Shown piece after piece: positions 33,921 to 42,522 of a DNA stretch of 64,000 nt. The stretch comes from Acidobacteriota bacterium (GTDB lineage Bacteria > Acidobacteriota > Terriglobia > Terriglobales > Acidobacteriaceae): assembly GCA_018268895.1 (NCBI GenBank), contig JAFDVP010000001.1, forward strand, positions 620,001-684,000. The letters are read 5' to 3'. The position numbers were made by a program, and so were the translations under genes. Position 1 is the stretch's first letter. Every line of letters starts with the position of its first letter. The notes under the pieces are model-generated. The model ran no database searches and was not told the origin of the DNA. It saw only the letters and a program-made list of their open reading frames with translations.

Positions 33921-35159
33921 TTATTCGACGATCTTTACATCGAGACCGTTTGATAGATCGCGATTGCTGGTCGCGTTCAGAGCGACCGTGTCTTTCTCGG
34001 TGAGGCCGCTGGTGATCTCTACCCGTGTGAGATTGGTTGCTCCCACCTGTACGGGGGTGCGCAGAAGTTTGCCCTGCACGACGCGGTAGACGAAGTAGCC
34101 GCCCTCGGTATGCAGTGCTTCACGGGGCACGCTCAACACGTTGAAGCGTTGCGACGTGGTTACCGTGACCGTCACGTTGGTGTTGGGCAGCAGATCGCCC
34201 TGTGCGTCGTCGACGGTGATGAGGCACTCGCCCACATTGCGTGTGCCGTAGGTGATGACGGTGGAAGGCGCCCGGCTGATATGCCCATGCCATGACTGGT
34301 TGGGTTTGGCGTCCCATACAATCTTGACCGCCTGGCCCACGGCGAGCTTGCCGATCTCGGGCTCGTCGAAGTAGGCGCGTACCTGGATGCGGTTCAGGTC
34401 GGCGACGTCCATCAGGTCTTCACCTGCGGGGACGAAATCGTACTGCGAGACTGGAATGGAGTAGACGGTCCCGTTGAGCGGAGAGCGGATGTTGACCCCG
34501 GCATAGCTGCTTTCGGCGGCGGCGACGGCGGTGCGGGCATCGTTCAGCTGCGCCTGAATGCGGCTCTTGTCGAGAGCGCTGTAACGCTGGGTCTGGCGTT
34601 GCTGCAGGCCAGCCAGAGTTGTGTTCGCCGCATCAAGACGCTGCTGCGCGCCTGCGACCTCTCCGGCGGAGGCTGCGCCCTTCTGCTCCAACTGCTGAAG
34701 CGCGGCCAGGTCTTTCTCCGCCTGCTGCTTCTGCTGCTGCGCGCGGCTGAGGTCGCCCGCCAGAGCGATGCGCTCTTCCTGCGATCCGCCCTGGGACTGG
34801 TCATATGCAGCCGCCTGCGCTGCGCTGAGGGCTGAGCGGCTGGTCGCGACACGAGCGGCTGCGTCGGAGTCGTCCATCCTGACCAGGGGATCGCCCTTCT
34901 TAACCTTCTGCCCCACGTCAACGTATAGCTTGGCGACGACGCCGGGAGCAGGGGCATGCGCCTGAAACTCCTCGATCGGCTCAACGCGGCCATTGGTGGA
35001 GACGGTGCTCAAAAGATTCTGGTGGGTGACCGCCGAAGCGCGCACCTCGACGACATCGCGGGTAAATAGCCGGATGGCCACAATGGCGAGTGCGACCACG
35101 GCAAGAACGATGCCCGTAAGCGCGTAGGAGTTCAGGCGTCTTGTCTCAGTCGTCGGCAT
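33921..35159 (-). CDS. HlyD/RND-type periplasmic adaptor (membrane fusion protein)
   Basis: About 412 residues: one N-terminal membrane segment (SYALTGIVLAVVALAIVAI), a lipoyl half (VEPIEEFQAHAPAPGVVAKL, VDVGQKVKKGDPLVRMDDSD), a long coiled coil rich in Gln/Ala (RAQQQKQQAEKDLAALQQLE), the second lipoyl half (NIRSPLNGTVYSIPVS) and a beta-barrel domain (EVRAYFDEPEIGKLAVGQ-like). It bridges an inner-membrane pump to a TolC channel. ATG 35159 is used; a TTG at 35201 is possible. No ABC or RND permease gene is adjacent, so its pump must be elsewhere. Confidence 0.88.
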   Translation of the reverse strand: MPTTETRRLNSYALTGIVLAVVALAIVAIRLFTRDVVEVRASAVTHQNLLSTVSTNGRVEPIEEFQAHAPAPGVVAKLYVDVGQKVKKGDPLVRMDDSDAAARVATSRSALSAAQAAAYDQSQGGSQEERIALAGDLSRAQQQKQQAEKDLAALQQLEQKGAASAGEVAGAQQRLDAANTTLAGLQQRQTQRYSALDKSRIQAQLNDARTAVAAAESSYAGVNIRSPLNGTVYSIPVSQYDFVPAGEDLMDVADLNRIQVRAYFDEPEIGKLAVGQAVKIVWDAKPNQSWHGHISRAPSTVITYGTRNVGECLITVDDAQGDLLPNTNVTVTVTTSQRFNVLSVPREALHTEGGYFVYRVVQGKLLRTPVQVGATNLTRVEITSGLTEKDTVALNATSNRDLSNGLDVKIVE

Positions 35160-35260
35160 TTGGCTCAAAACGTCAGTATATAAGACGTCCGTGGTGGCCA
35201 AGACGAATCAAAAGAATTACTTGGGGTGGGAGAATCTGGCGTTGTACGGCTCGCATGGAC

Positions 35261-37123
35261 CTAACGTGCCGCGATGCGAATGTCCGACAGCTCCAGTTCG
35301 AGGCCCGTAAAGAACTGCGTGGCCTTCAGGCGCAGGCGATAGGCCAGGTCGATGCGAGAGCCTGGCGCAAGCTCCATCCGCAGGCAACGGTCTGCCCACG
35401 ATTCGCCCCTGCGACTCCATCCCAGGGCGTTGAACCTCGCCTTGCCGGAGACGACATTGAGGCACACATGCTTCTCTTTGATGACTCGAACCGGCGCGCT
35501 GAGCTCGATGTTCCTCGACAAAAAGAGAGGCTCCTGGTGCCCCATGCCGAAGGGGCCGCAACGGTCGAGCCAGCTCTCGAAGCCGGAGTCCAGTTCTTCG
35601 AGCTCGATCTCAAGATCGCATTCGAGCGGCGGAGAGAGCAGTTCGCCCGCCAATCGTAAGCCGCTGTGCTGCTCCATGCGTTGTCGCAGTACGCCGATGC
35701 GTTCTGCGGGGAGCGAGAACCCAACGGCGTGGGCATGACCTCCGAAGCGCGAGAAGATGTTGTTGCCCTCGGCGGCGTGGATCTCGGTAAGGGCGTTGAG
35801 CAGGTGGTAGCCTTCGATCGACCGGCCGGAGCCGTGCCCCTGGCCGTCTTCGTGGCTGAGAACCAGCGCCGGACGGCCGGTGCGGTCGACGATACGCGAG
35901 GCGAGGATGCCGATGACGCCGCGGTGCCACTCGGCATCGTCCATGACCACGCACACAGCAGGGAAGCTGCCGTCCGGAGCCTGAAGCTGAGCGAGCCGCG
36001 CGTCGATGGCCTCAAGCGCGCGGGCCTCAGTGGCCTTGCGGTCGTCGTTCAGCCGGTTGAGCTTCGCTGCGAGGTCTTTTGCGCGCTCGACATCGCGAGT
36101 GAGAAAGAGGTCGACAACGTCACTGGCCACATCCATCCGTCCCGCCGCATTGATGCGGGGCGCGATGCGGAAGCCCACTTCGATGGCGGTCGGAGGGCGA
36201 TCGAGCGGAATCTGGGCTGCCTCCATGAGAGCGCGAAGGCCAGGCTGGACAGGGTTGCTCAGCTCGCGAAGTCCTATCGAGGCAATCATGCGATTTTCGC
36301 CAGTAAGCGGCACGGAGTCGGCGATGGTGGCGATGGCGACCAGCTTAAGAAAAGAGGGAACCAGGCGGCGCTTGATCTGTTCGCGCTCGGCTGCGGTCTC
36401 GCAGGAGGCTTCGAGGATGGCCTGCGCCAGCTTGAAGGCGACGGCCGCTCCGCAGAGCGATTTGAAGGGGTAGCTGCACCCGGGCTGTGCGGGGTTGACG
36501 ACGGCTATCGCATCGGGAACCCCCTGGGCGTCGTCGGGCAGATGATGATCGGTGACGATGAGGTCGAGGCCAAGGGCACGGGCTTCGGTTGCAGCCGCAA
36601 AGGCGCGAATGCCGGTGTCGACGCTGATGACGAGACGCACTCCGCCGGTGGCGGCATCGGCGAGGACGCCCACCTGCATGCCGTATCCCTCGCGGATCCG
36701 GTGCGGGACGTGATAGCGGACGATGGCGGGTTTGTCTTTGGGGGCGCTGCGCTCGATGGCGGTCTTCAGCAAAACGGTCGCCGTGGTTCCGTCCACGTCG
36801 TAGTCGCCGTAGATCAGGATCGGCTCCGACTCGCGAACGGCGCGCTGGATGCGTTCGACTGCGGCCTTCATGCCGAGCATCAGTAGAGGATCGTGCAGGT
36901 CGTCGAGCGACGGGGAGAGGAAGCGGCGGATCGGTTCGGCTTCAACAAAGCCGCGCGAGACCAGAAGCCGAGCAATGCCCTGCGGGCAGCCCGTGGCAGC
37001 CATCACCCGCGCGACATCGCCGGCGTCGACCTCAGGAGTTACCCAGTTGCGTTGTGTGTGGCTCGGGACCACGGTGGCGGCCACGGTCTTGTTCGCCTCG
37101 CTAATCGTCGTTGTCGCGGTCAT
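35261..37123 (-). CDS. recJ: RecJ single-strand DNA exonuclease
   Basis: A 620-residue DHH/DHHA1 nuclease. The metal-binding motifs are in order: YGDYDVDGTTATVLL, SVDTGIRAFAAA, IVTDHHLPDD, then PRINAAGRMD, and the DHHA1 glycine motif RFGGHAHAVGFSL; a C-terminal OB-like domain follows. RecJ degrades 5' single strands in recombination and mismatch/base-excision repair. ATG 37123 overlaps the upstream gene by 23 bases; a TTG at 37129 is in frame. Long open frames on the opposite strand across this gene are shadows. Confidence 0.93.
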   Translation of the reverse strand: MTATTTISEANKTVAATVVPSHTQRNWVTPEVDAGDVARVMAATGCPQGIARLLVSRGFVEAEPIRRFLSPSLDDLHDPLLMLGMKAAVERIQRAVRESEPILIYGDYDVDGTTATVLLKTAIERSAPKDKPAIVRYHVPHRIREGYGMQVGVLADAATGGVRLVISVDTGIRAFAAATEARALGLDLIVTDHHLPDDAQGVPDAIAVVNPAQPGCSYPFKSLCGAAVAFKLAQAILEASCETAAEREQIKRRLVPSFLKLVAIATIADSVPLTGENRMIASIGLRELSNPVQPGLRALMEAAQIPLDRPPTAIEVGFRIAPRINAAGRMDVASDVVDLFLTRDVERAKDLAAKLNRLNDDRKATEARALEAIDARLAQLQAPDGSFPAVCVVMDDAEWHRGVIGILASRIVDRTGRPALVLSHEDGQGHGSGRSIEGYHLLNALTEIHAAEGNNIFSRFGGHAHAVGFSLPAERIGVLRQRMEQHSGLRLAGELLSPPLECDLEIELEELDSGFESWLDRCGPFGMGHQEPLFLSRNIELSAPVRVIKEKHVCLNVVSGKARFNALGWSRRGESWADRCLRMELAPGSRIDLAYRLRLKATQFFTGLELELSDIRIAAR

Positions 37124-37565
37124 CGACAACGATGCCGCCGAGACCGGTCACGGTCTCGAGCAGGTCCTGGAAGGTGTCGTACCAGTCGGTCGCTACCTCA
37201 AAGAGGAACATCACGCCCTGGTGCGCGAAGCCGAGTTGCAGGTAACCGACCTTGCCCACATGCCGCAACAGCCGCTCGGCGTCGTCTATCTCCGGCGAGT
37301 CGTCGTCGGGGTAGACCTGGTCGCGTATGCGCTCGATCAGCACCGCGATGTCGTCTTTTTCAAGCACAACCTCGCTCATGGTGACGAAGGGCGCGCCGGA
37401 GGCCTTGGCCAACTCGACGAAGTCCTTCCAGCCGTCGGGGTTCTCTTCTTCAAAGAGCACAGTCGGCACTTCGTCGGAGACGTAGCCGTTCATCCGCCGC
37501 AGGCCGTGGCCGACGACGAAGGCGATCATGTCGTCCTTGAGCGAGATGAGGTTATCTTGCTGCAT
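37101..37565 (-). CDS. Acidic conserved-looking protein, unknown function
   Basis: A 154-residue acidic cytoplasmic protein I cannot name. It has no signal peptide or membrane segment. Features are IAFVVGHGLRRMNGYVSDEV near the start, WKDFVELAKASGAPFVTMSE in the middle, and an acidic end (GGIVVDDRDNDD). Its 3' end overlaps the recJ start by 23 bases, so the two are translated together. It may assist RecJ or simply share its promoter. Coding is supported by the clean overlap and composition. Confidence 0.65.
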   Translation of the reverse strand: MQQDNLISLKDDMIAFVVGHGLRRMNGYVSDEVPTVLFEEENPDGWKDFVELAKASGAPFVTMSEVVLEKDDIAVLIERIRDQVYPDDDSPEIDDAERLLRHVGKVGYLQLGFAHQGVMFLFEVATDWYDTFQDLLETVTGLGGIVVDDRDNDD

Positions 37566-37658
37566 CGAACCCCTATTGTCTCAGAAACACCGGCGCGCCG
37601 CACATCTGGAATGATGGAGAGGGAAGCAGCGCGAAATCCGCGGGAAACGGGAGATATT

Positions 37659-38024
37659 GTGCCTCTCTTTGAACACCACCTCTTTATCTGTACCAACGAG
37701 CGCGACGAATCAGCCCCCCGGCCCAGCTGCTTGCCGCAGGGGAGCAAAAAGCTGAAGGGCGCCTTCAAGGATGCGATCAAGGAGGCCGGCCTGAGACACA
37801 GGGTCAGGGCGAACGAGTCCGGCTGCCTGGACCAGTGCGAACACGGCCCGGTAGTGGTGGTTTACCCGGATGCGGTCTGGTACGGCCATGTCCATGTACG
37901 GGATGTGGAAGAGATTGTGAGGGAGCATCTGGTGGCGGGGCGTCCGGTGGAACGCCTGCGGCTGGCGCCCGGATGTATCAACTCGGAGCATTGCCCTCAT
38001 AAAAAGTCTCAGGAAGCGAAGTAG
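37659..38024 (+). CDS. Thioredoxin-like 2Fe-2S ferredoxin
   Basis: A 121-residue thioredoxin-fold [2Fe-2S] protein. Cysteines 11, 24, 56 and 60 give the C-x12-C...C-x3-C ligand set (HHLFICTNERDE, GCLDQCEHGP), and VVVYPDAVWYGHVHVRDVEE is the typical end of the fold. Such proteins resemble the NuoE C-terminus and act in electron transfer. I start it at GTG 37659, preceded by GGGAG six bases earlier; a much longer open frame runs back through antisense recJ and is an artefact. It precedes the DUF507 pair by 52 bases on the same strand. Confidence 0.85.
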   Translation: MPLFEHHLFICTNERDESAPRPSCLPQGSKKLKGAFKDAIKEAGLRHRVRANESGCLDQCEHGPVVVVYPDAVWYGHVHVRDVEEIVREHLVAGRPVERLRLAPGCINSEHCPHKKSQEAK

Positions 38025-38076
38025 CAAACCACGGCCCTTCATGCACATCGCCGTGATATATTCGAGTTAATTTCAA

Positions 38077-38355
38077 ATGATCTTCTCTAAAGATTACGTA
38101 GGATATCTGGCGCGCCAGACGGTAAAGCACCTTGTCGCCCAGAAGATGATCCAGAGCGAAAAACCGGCGATTCTGGACGAGCGCGTCTCGGCTGCGATGG
38201 TCGATGAGCTTTCGCTTGAAGACCGCATTAACGACGAGGTCCGGGTCATCCTGGAGGCCATTCAGGAAGACATGCGCCGCGGCGGCGTGAGTTATCCCGA
38301 GATGTTCAAGAAGGTCAAGCAGAAGCTGGTGAACCAGTACAAGGCGGTGCTGTGA
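38077..38355 (+). CDS. DUF507 family protein (first of pair)
   Basis: A 92-residue helical protein of the DUF507 family: MIFSKDYVGYLARQTVKHLV at the start, then EKPAILDERVSAAMVDELSL and EDRINDEVRVILEAIQEDMR. No catalytic motif, no signal peptide. Family function is unknown. It overlaps the next gene (GTGA), another member of the same family, so the two are probably co-translated and may form a heterodimer. Confidence 0.85.
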   Translation: MIFSKDYVGYLARQTVKHLVAQKMIQSEKPAILDERVSAAMVDELSLEDRINDEVRVILEAIQEDMRRGGVSYPEMFKKVKQKLVNQYKAVL

Positions 38356-38627
38356 GAATCTCGCGCGACAAACTGAACAAGCTGGCCCATACCGTCGCCG
38401 ACACGCTGGCCGAGATTCCGGAGTGCGACTTCCTGGAGGACCGCAATACGATCCGCCAGGAGGCCCGCAAGGCGCTGGAAAAGCTGCTGCTGGAGGAGAC
38501 CAGGATCGACGCGGCGGCACGCCAGAAGATCGCCTCGCAGCGCAAGATCATCCTCGAAGGCTCGCAGGAGTGGGACATCCTCTACCGCAAGTACTACAAC
38601 GACGAGGTCAAGAAGCTCGGCCTGTAG
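38352..38627 (+). CDS. DUF507 family protein (second of pair)
   Basis: A 91-residue paralogue of the preceding protein: ISRDKLNKLAHTVADTLAEI, then RQEARKALEKLLLEETRIDA and the C-terminal QEWDILYRKYYNDEVKKLGL, which is characteristic of DUF507. It starts at GTG 38352 inside the stop of its partner. Cytoplasmic, function unknown. Confidence 0.85.
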   Translation: MRISRDKLNKLAHTVADTLAEIPECDFLEDRNTIRQEARKALEKLLLEETRIDAAARQKIASQRKIILEGSQEWDILYRKYYNDEVKKLGL

Positions 38628-38714
38628 AGAATTGGCATTGAGCCTTCTCAACGCTTGGCGACTGTGCGAGGAGTCAAGAGCCGTCCATTGGTTCTTCTCA
38701 AGCATTTGCCGCAG

Positions 38715-40187
38715 TTACTTGAGTTTGAAGACTAGCGCTTCGGTGGAAGATCCGACCAGCAGAGCATCTTCCATCTGGAAGCTATCTTTGAGAAATGGCG
38801 GGATTGCCAGATAGACAGGTGCGCCAGGATAGTCGCGATGGGCTATCTGTAGTGCGTCCATCGCCGCTTGTGGGCTGTCGACTCCCCGAACAATGTGCCG
38901 TTCTGAATAATAAAGCGGAACAGAAGAGATCAGCGGTGCCAGCACAATCGAGCCGGGTGGTGTCCCTGCCTTGATGGTCTTCCCAAACTCGACCAGCCGG
39001 ACAGGGTCGTATCCGTCGGAGATATGAGGATGGGGAAGTACCACTGCCTGAACCGCTGCCAGCACTACAAACACGACTGCCCGAACCGTTGCTGTCCGCT
39101 CTGTCCCAGAGTCTCTTTTGGTTGCTATCCACGCCAGCGAGACAGCTACTGCAGGAGCTGCGATGAGGAACTCAAAGTGGTGTCGAGCCGTATGGCTACT
39201 CATTAGGACGCACCATGCAATCCACGGTCCCGCCAGAGGGACGAATCGCTGCACCAGCCCGGCAGGGCGAGACATCGCCAATTGCAACGCGCCTGCTAAC
39301 CCAAGTGCTCCCAGCATCCAAAAGTTATTCAGAAACGTGAGCCGAATTTGTTCAGACACAGGAAGCGGTGTCTGTCTCATCGTGTTCGAATGGGAATAAA
39401 CGTCAGAGAGTCCCATATAGAACTTCGCGGTCTGAATGGTGTCCACTGCCGCTTGAGGATCTCCGTACAGGAACAGCATGGCTACCGATAGGAGACCGGC
39501 TCCCGTAGCTGCCAGCGCCACATTAGCTTGTCTTCTCCGCCCGGGGAACCATATCGAGACAAGCCACATCACAGGCGCAACCAGTGCCGCTTCCCAGGCG
39601 GAGACAACTGCGAGGAGTAGAAACAGGAACCCGAACCTTGAGCTTCCTTTTTCGAATGCCAGCAGAGCGGCTACAACAAACATCATCATGAGGGCCTGCT
39701 GCGCAACCAGGTCTCTAAATTGCAGCACGACTGGAAGGGTGAGCCAGAAGTATGCTGTTAGCGCTCCAGCGGTCGATCCAAGCCAGGCCTTACCAAGCAG
39801 ATAAAGAAGTATTGCCGTCGCTACAAAGACAACGAGTATATAAAGATGCGCTGTACGTTCCGTTGGTCCCGCCGTTCGAAAGAAAATGGCTAGAGAGGCC
39901 GGCAATAATGGTGGCCAGTGCGTATATGCGTCGGAGACCGTGATGGGAGGGTTGTTGTTCACAGGAACGCCATGCAGCCGAATAATCCCCTCGGTTGCGA
40001 ATGTCCTTGCTGTAGTCGCTACGTCGGCGCTTACGAAAGCATGAGGGGTAATGAAGAGTTCATCGGCGCGTTGGTAGGATCGCGCAGCGAGAAGGACGAG
40101 CGTAACGAGGAAAAAAACAAGGGCTCCACGCTCAACCCACAATGGAAATCGCGCAGTCTGTGAATCCGCTTCGGTAGGCGTCGTCAT
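38715..40187 (-). CDS. Membrane glycosyltransferase-like protein (GT39/PMT type)
   Basis: A 490-residue protein with about ten hydrophobic segments and a soluble C-terminal part. The first periplasmic loop holds the acidic segment FVSADVATTARTFATEG and then DAYTHWPPLLPASLAIFF, the arrangement seen in lipid-linked GT-C transferases (Asp in loop 1). It probably moves a sugar from a polyprenyl phosphate donor at the outer face of the inner membrane. No acceptor can be inferred. It stands alone upstream of the tRNA-Glu pair, divergent from it. Family assignment is by topology and loop motif only. Confidence 0.65.
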   Translation of the reverse strand: MTTPTEADSQTARFPLWVERGALVFFLVTLVLLAARSYQRADELFITPHAFVSADVATTARTFATEGIIRLHGVPVNNNPPITVSDAYTHWPPLLPASLAIFFRTAGPTERTAHLYILVVFVATAILLYLLGKAWLGSTAGALTAYFWLTLPVVLQFRDLVAQQALMMMFVVAALLAFEKGSSRFGFLFLLLAVVSAWEAALVAPVMWLVSIWFPGRRRQANVALAATGAGLLSVAMLFLYGDPQAAVDTIQTAKFYMGLSDVYSHSNTMRQTPLPVSEQIRLTFLNNFWMLGALGLAGALQLAMSRPAGLVQRFVPLAGPWIAWCVLMSSHTARHHFEFLIAAPAVAVSLAWIATKRDSGTERTATVRAVVFVVLAAVQAVVLPHPHISDGYDPVRLVEFGKTIKAGTPPGSIVLAPLISSVPLYYSERHIVRGVDSPQAAMDALQIAHRDYPGAPVYLAIPPFLKDSFQMEDALLVGSSTEALVFKLK

Positions 40188-40298
40188 GATCCAGAATCAA
40201 AACCTCATCATATGGTGAAAAGCGGCTGGTTTTGAAGCTTCGTGGCACTCTGCCGATGAATCCTATCGCCAGGAACACGGAGCTGAGACACCGGAATG

Positions 40299-40307
40299 TG
40301 CTATACT
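40299..40307 (+). promoter_or_regulatory. Extended -10 promoter for the tRNA-Glu pair
   Basis: TGCTATACT: an extended -10 box (TGn plus TATACT at 40302-40307) with no good -35 box, about 45 bases before the first tRNA-Glu. It would drive both tRNAs. Confidence 0.45.
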
Positions 40308-40352
40308 CAATAACTGTGCTGGAGAGAAAATCCTCCTGCTGATGTCGGTTCT

Positions 40353-40429
40353 GGCGTTATGGTGTAACTGGTTAACACGTCGCCCTCTCAAGGCGAAGAG
40401 TCCGGGTTCGAGCCCCGGTAACGCTACCA
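40353..40429 (+). tRNA. tRNA-Glu (anticodon CTC)
   Basis: Acceptor GGCGTTA pairing with TAACGCT (first pair G-T), D-arm GGTGTAACTGGTTAACAC, anticodon loop CTCTCAA with anticodon CTC, T-loop GGTTCGAGCC, encoded CCA. Confidence 0.95.
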
Positions 40430-40454
40430 AATCCATCAGTTCCTCGATGCCTTT

Positions 40455-40531
40455 GGCGCCATGGTGTAACTGGTTAACACGCGGCCCTTTCAAGGCTGAG
40501 AGTACGGGTTCGATCCCCGTTGGCGCTACCA
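40455..40531 (+). tRNA. tRNA-Glu (anticodon TTC)
   Basis: Acceptor GGCGCCA pairing with TGGCGCT (first pair G-T), same D-arm as the preceding tRNA, anticodon loop CTTTCAA with anticodon TTC, T-loop GGTTCGATCC, encoded CCA. It lies 25 bases after tRNA-Glu(CTC), likely one transcript. Confidence 0.95.
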
Positions 40532-40577
40532 AACCCTACACGATAAAGCTATCCACACGAGAGATATACTTATCCCT

Positions 40578-41951
40578 GTGAGCAAGACGTTTTACATTGA
40601 GACCTTCGGCTGCCAGATGAACGCCCATGACTCGGAGAAGGTCATCGGCACGCTGGAGCACGAAGGGTATACACAAGTCGCCGATGAAGCCGAGGCTGGG
40701 CTGATCCTCTACAACACCTGTTCCATCCGCGACAAGGCGGAGCAGAAGGTCTTTCATCGGCTGAATGAGTACAAAGCCATGCAGGGCGAGGGCAAGAAGT
40801 TCGCCGTGCTGGGCTGCGTCGCCCAGCAGGAGGGCAGCAAGATATTCGAGCGCGCGCCGTATGTCTCGCTGGTTGCGGGCAGCGCCTCGTACCGGAACCT
40901 GGGCGGGATGCTTGCCAGACTGGAGGCGGGGGAGACGCGCATCACCGGACTCGACGACCGCCAGACCGACGAGACCTTCGACACGGAGTTCACGGTTCGC
41001 TCCAACCCGCACCGCGGTTACATCACCATCATCGAAGGCTGCGACAAGTTCTGCGCCTACTGCGTTGTGCCCTACACACGCGGTAAGGAGCGCTCACGCA
41101 CCTCGACCTCTGTGCTGGTCGAGGCGCGCCGCATGGCCGACCAAGGCTACACCGACATTCAGTTGTTGGGCCAGAACGTGAACTCCTGGCGCGACCCTTC
41201 AGGCCGCCTCAGCTTTGCCGAACTGCTCACCGCTGTAGGAAACATCGCCGGTATCAGGCGTGTCCGCTTCACCACGTCGCACCCGCGCGATTTTACGCGC
41301 GACATTGTCGACGCAATCGACGCGACGCCGACGCTCTGCGATCATATCCATCTTCCGGTGCAGTCCGGCTCTTCCGGCGTGCTGGCGGCCATGTCGCGCG
41401 AGTACACCCGCGACTGGTATCTCGAGCGCATGAGCTGGATTCACAATGCCAAGCGCGACATCAGCATCACGAGCGACATGATCGTCGGCTTCCCCGGAGA
41501 GACCGGCGCCGATTTCGAGCAGACGATCACTTTGCTCGATGCCGTTCGCTACGATGCCGTCTTCGCGTTCAAGTTCTCACCACGCCCGAACACTCCGGCG
41601 GTGACGATGGCCGACAGCATCCCAGAGGAGGTCAAGAACGAGCGTCTTCGCATCCTGAACGATCGCCAACGCGAGATCCAGCGCGAGCACTATGCGCGTC
41701 ACCTCGGCCGTCAGGTTGAGGTGATGGTCGAAAGCTACAACACCGCGCGAGGGCAGGTCGTTGGACGTTCGTCGCAGAATAAGACGGTGAACTTTACGAT
41801 GGCCCCCGGTTCTCCGCAGCCACCGATTGGAAGCTACCTTCCAATCGAGATCACGAAGACGATGCCGAACTGTCTTGTAGGCGAAGCAGTCGCCGGTGCG
41901 GTTCCGTTTCAGGCTATCCTTGAGCCACAGCCGTTCGTCGTACTGAATTGA
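40578..41951 (+). CDS. miaB: MiaB, tRNA methylthiotransferase
   Basis: A 457-residue radical SAM methylthiotransferase. The N-terminal domain carries the three cysteines of the second cluster (GCQMNAHDSE, NTCSIRDKAEQK, VLGCVAQQEG); the radical SAM motif is EGCDKFCAYCVVPYTRG; then TSHPRDF, HLPVQSGSS and a C-terminal TRAM domain (GRQVEVMVESYN). MiaB adds the 2-methylthio group to N6-isopentenyladenosine at tRNA position 37. It starts at GTG 40578. Its stop overlaps a TTG of the next gene. Confidence 0.95.
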   Translation: MSKTFYIETFGCQMNAHDSEKVIGTLEHEGYTQVADEAEAGLILYNTCSIRDKAEQKVFHRLNEYKAMQGEGKKFAVLGCVAQQEGSKIFERAPYVSLVAGSASYRNLGGMLARLEAGETRITGLDDRQTDETFDTEFTVRSNPHRGYITIIEGCDKFCAYCVVPYTRGKERSRTSTSVLVEARRMADQGYTDIQLLGQNVNSWRDPSGRLSFAELLTAVGNIAGIRRVRFTTSHPRDFTRDIVDAIDATPTLCDHIHLPVQSGSSGVLAAMSREYTRDWYLERMSWIHNAKRDISITSDMIVGFPGETGADFEQTITLLDAVRYDAVFAFKFSPRPNTPAVTMADSIPEEVKNERLRILNDRQREIQREHYARHLGRQVEVMVESYNTARGQVVGRSSQNKTVNFTMAPGSPQPPIGSYLPIEITKTMPNCLVGEAVAGAVPFQAILEPQPFVVLN

Positions 41952-41953
41952 AG

Positions 41954-42478
41954 ATGACTACCCAGGCTATCCATTCCGACGCGAGCGCCCCCGACGAGAT
42001 CGAGATGCAGATTCGCGGGCTGATGATGGACCCGGTCACGAACATGCCCATCATCGTGCTGAAGGATGTTGCCGGCGATGCCGTGTTGCCGATCTGGGTG
42101 GGCATCTTCGAGGCCAACGCCATCGCGCTCGAGCTGGAGAAGACCGCGACTCCCCGGCCGATGACGCACGATCTGATGCAGAACATGGCGCGCAACCTGA
42201 ACGCCGAGGTGCGCAAGGTGGTCGTCTCGGAGCTGCGCGACGACACGTTCTACGCAGTCATCTGGCTCGATCATGCCGGCGAGACGGTGGCAATGGACGC
42301 GCGGCCCTCCGATGCGATTGCTCTTGCCCTGCGCTGGGACTGCCCCATCTACGTCAACCGCGAGGTGCTTGAGAACTCGCGGCAGTCTGCCACCGGGGCG
42401 CAGACGGTAAACGCCGAAGAGATGCGCCGCTGGCTCGAAAACCTGAACGACGACGAGATGGGCCGCTATAAGATGTAG
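41954..42478 (+). CDS. Bifunctional nuclease family protein (DUF151)
   Basis: A 174-residue protein of the DUF151/BFN family: IRGLMMDPVTNMPIIVLKDV, LPIWVGIFEANAIALELEK, RPMTHDLMQNMARNLNAEV and MDARPSDAIALALRWDCPIY are all family hallmarks. Plant members have both RNase and DNase activity; bacterial members are poorly studied. ATG 41954 is used; a TTG six bases upstream overlaps the miaB stop. Probably co-transcribed with miaB. The last 30 residues are acidic and variable. Confidence 0.9.
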   Translation: MTTQAIHSDASAPDEIEMQIRGLMMDPVTNMPIIVLKDVAGDAVLPIWVGIFEANAIALELEKTATPRPMTHDLMQNMARNLNAEVRKVVVSELRDDTFYAVIWLDHAGETVAMDARPSDAIALALRWDCPIYVNREVLENSRQSATGAQTVNAEEMRRWLENLNDDEMGRYKM

Positions 42479-42522
42479 TTGTTGATGCTCCTCCAGTCCT
42501 CGACCGACGCAGGTAACCGTTC

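Noticed and set aside
35666..36886. 406-codon plus-strand frame
   Set aside because: Fully antisense to recJ, whose catalytic motifs are all present on the other strand.
36849..37658. Long plus-strand frame running into the 2Fe-2S protein
   Set aside because: Antisense to recJ and the acidic gene. The real gene starts at GTG 37659 with a ribosome binding site; the upstream part is shadow.
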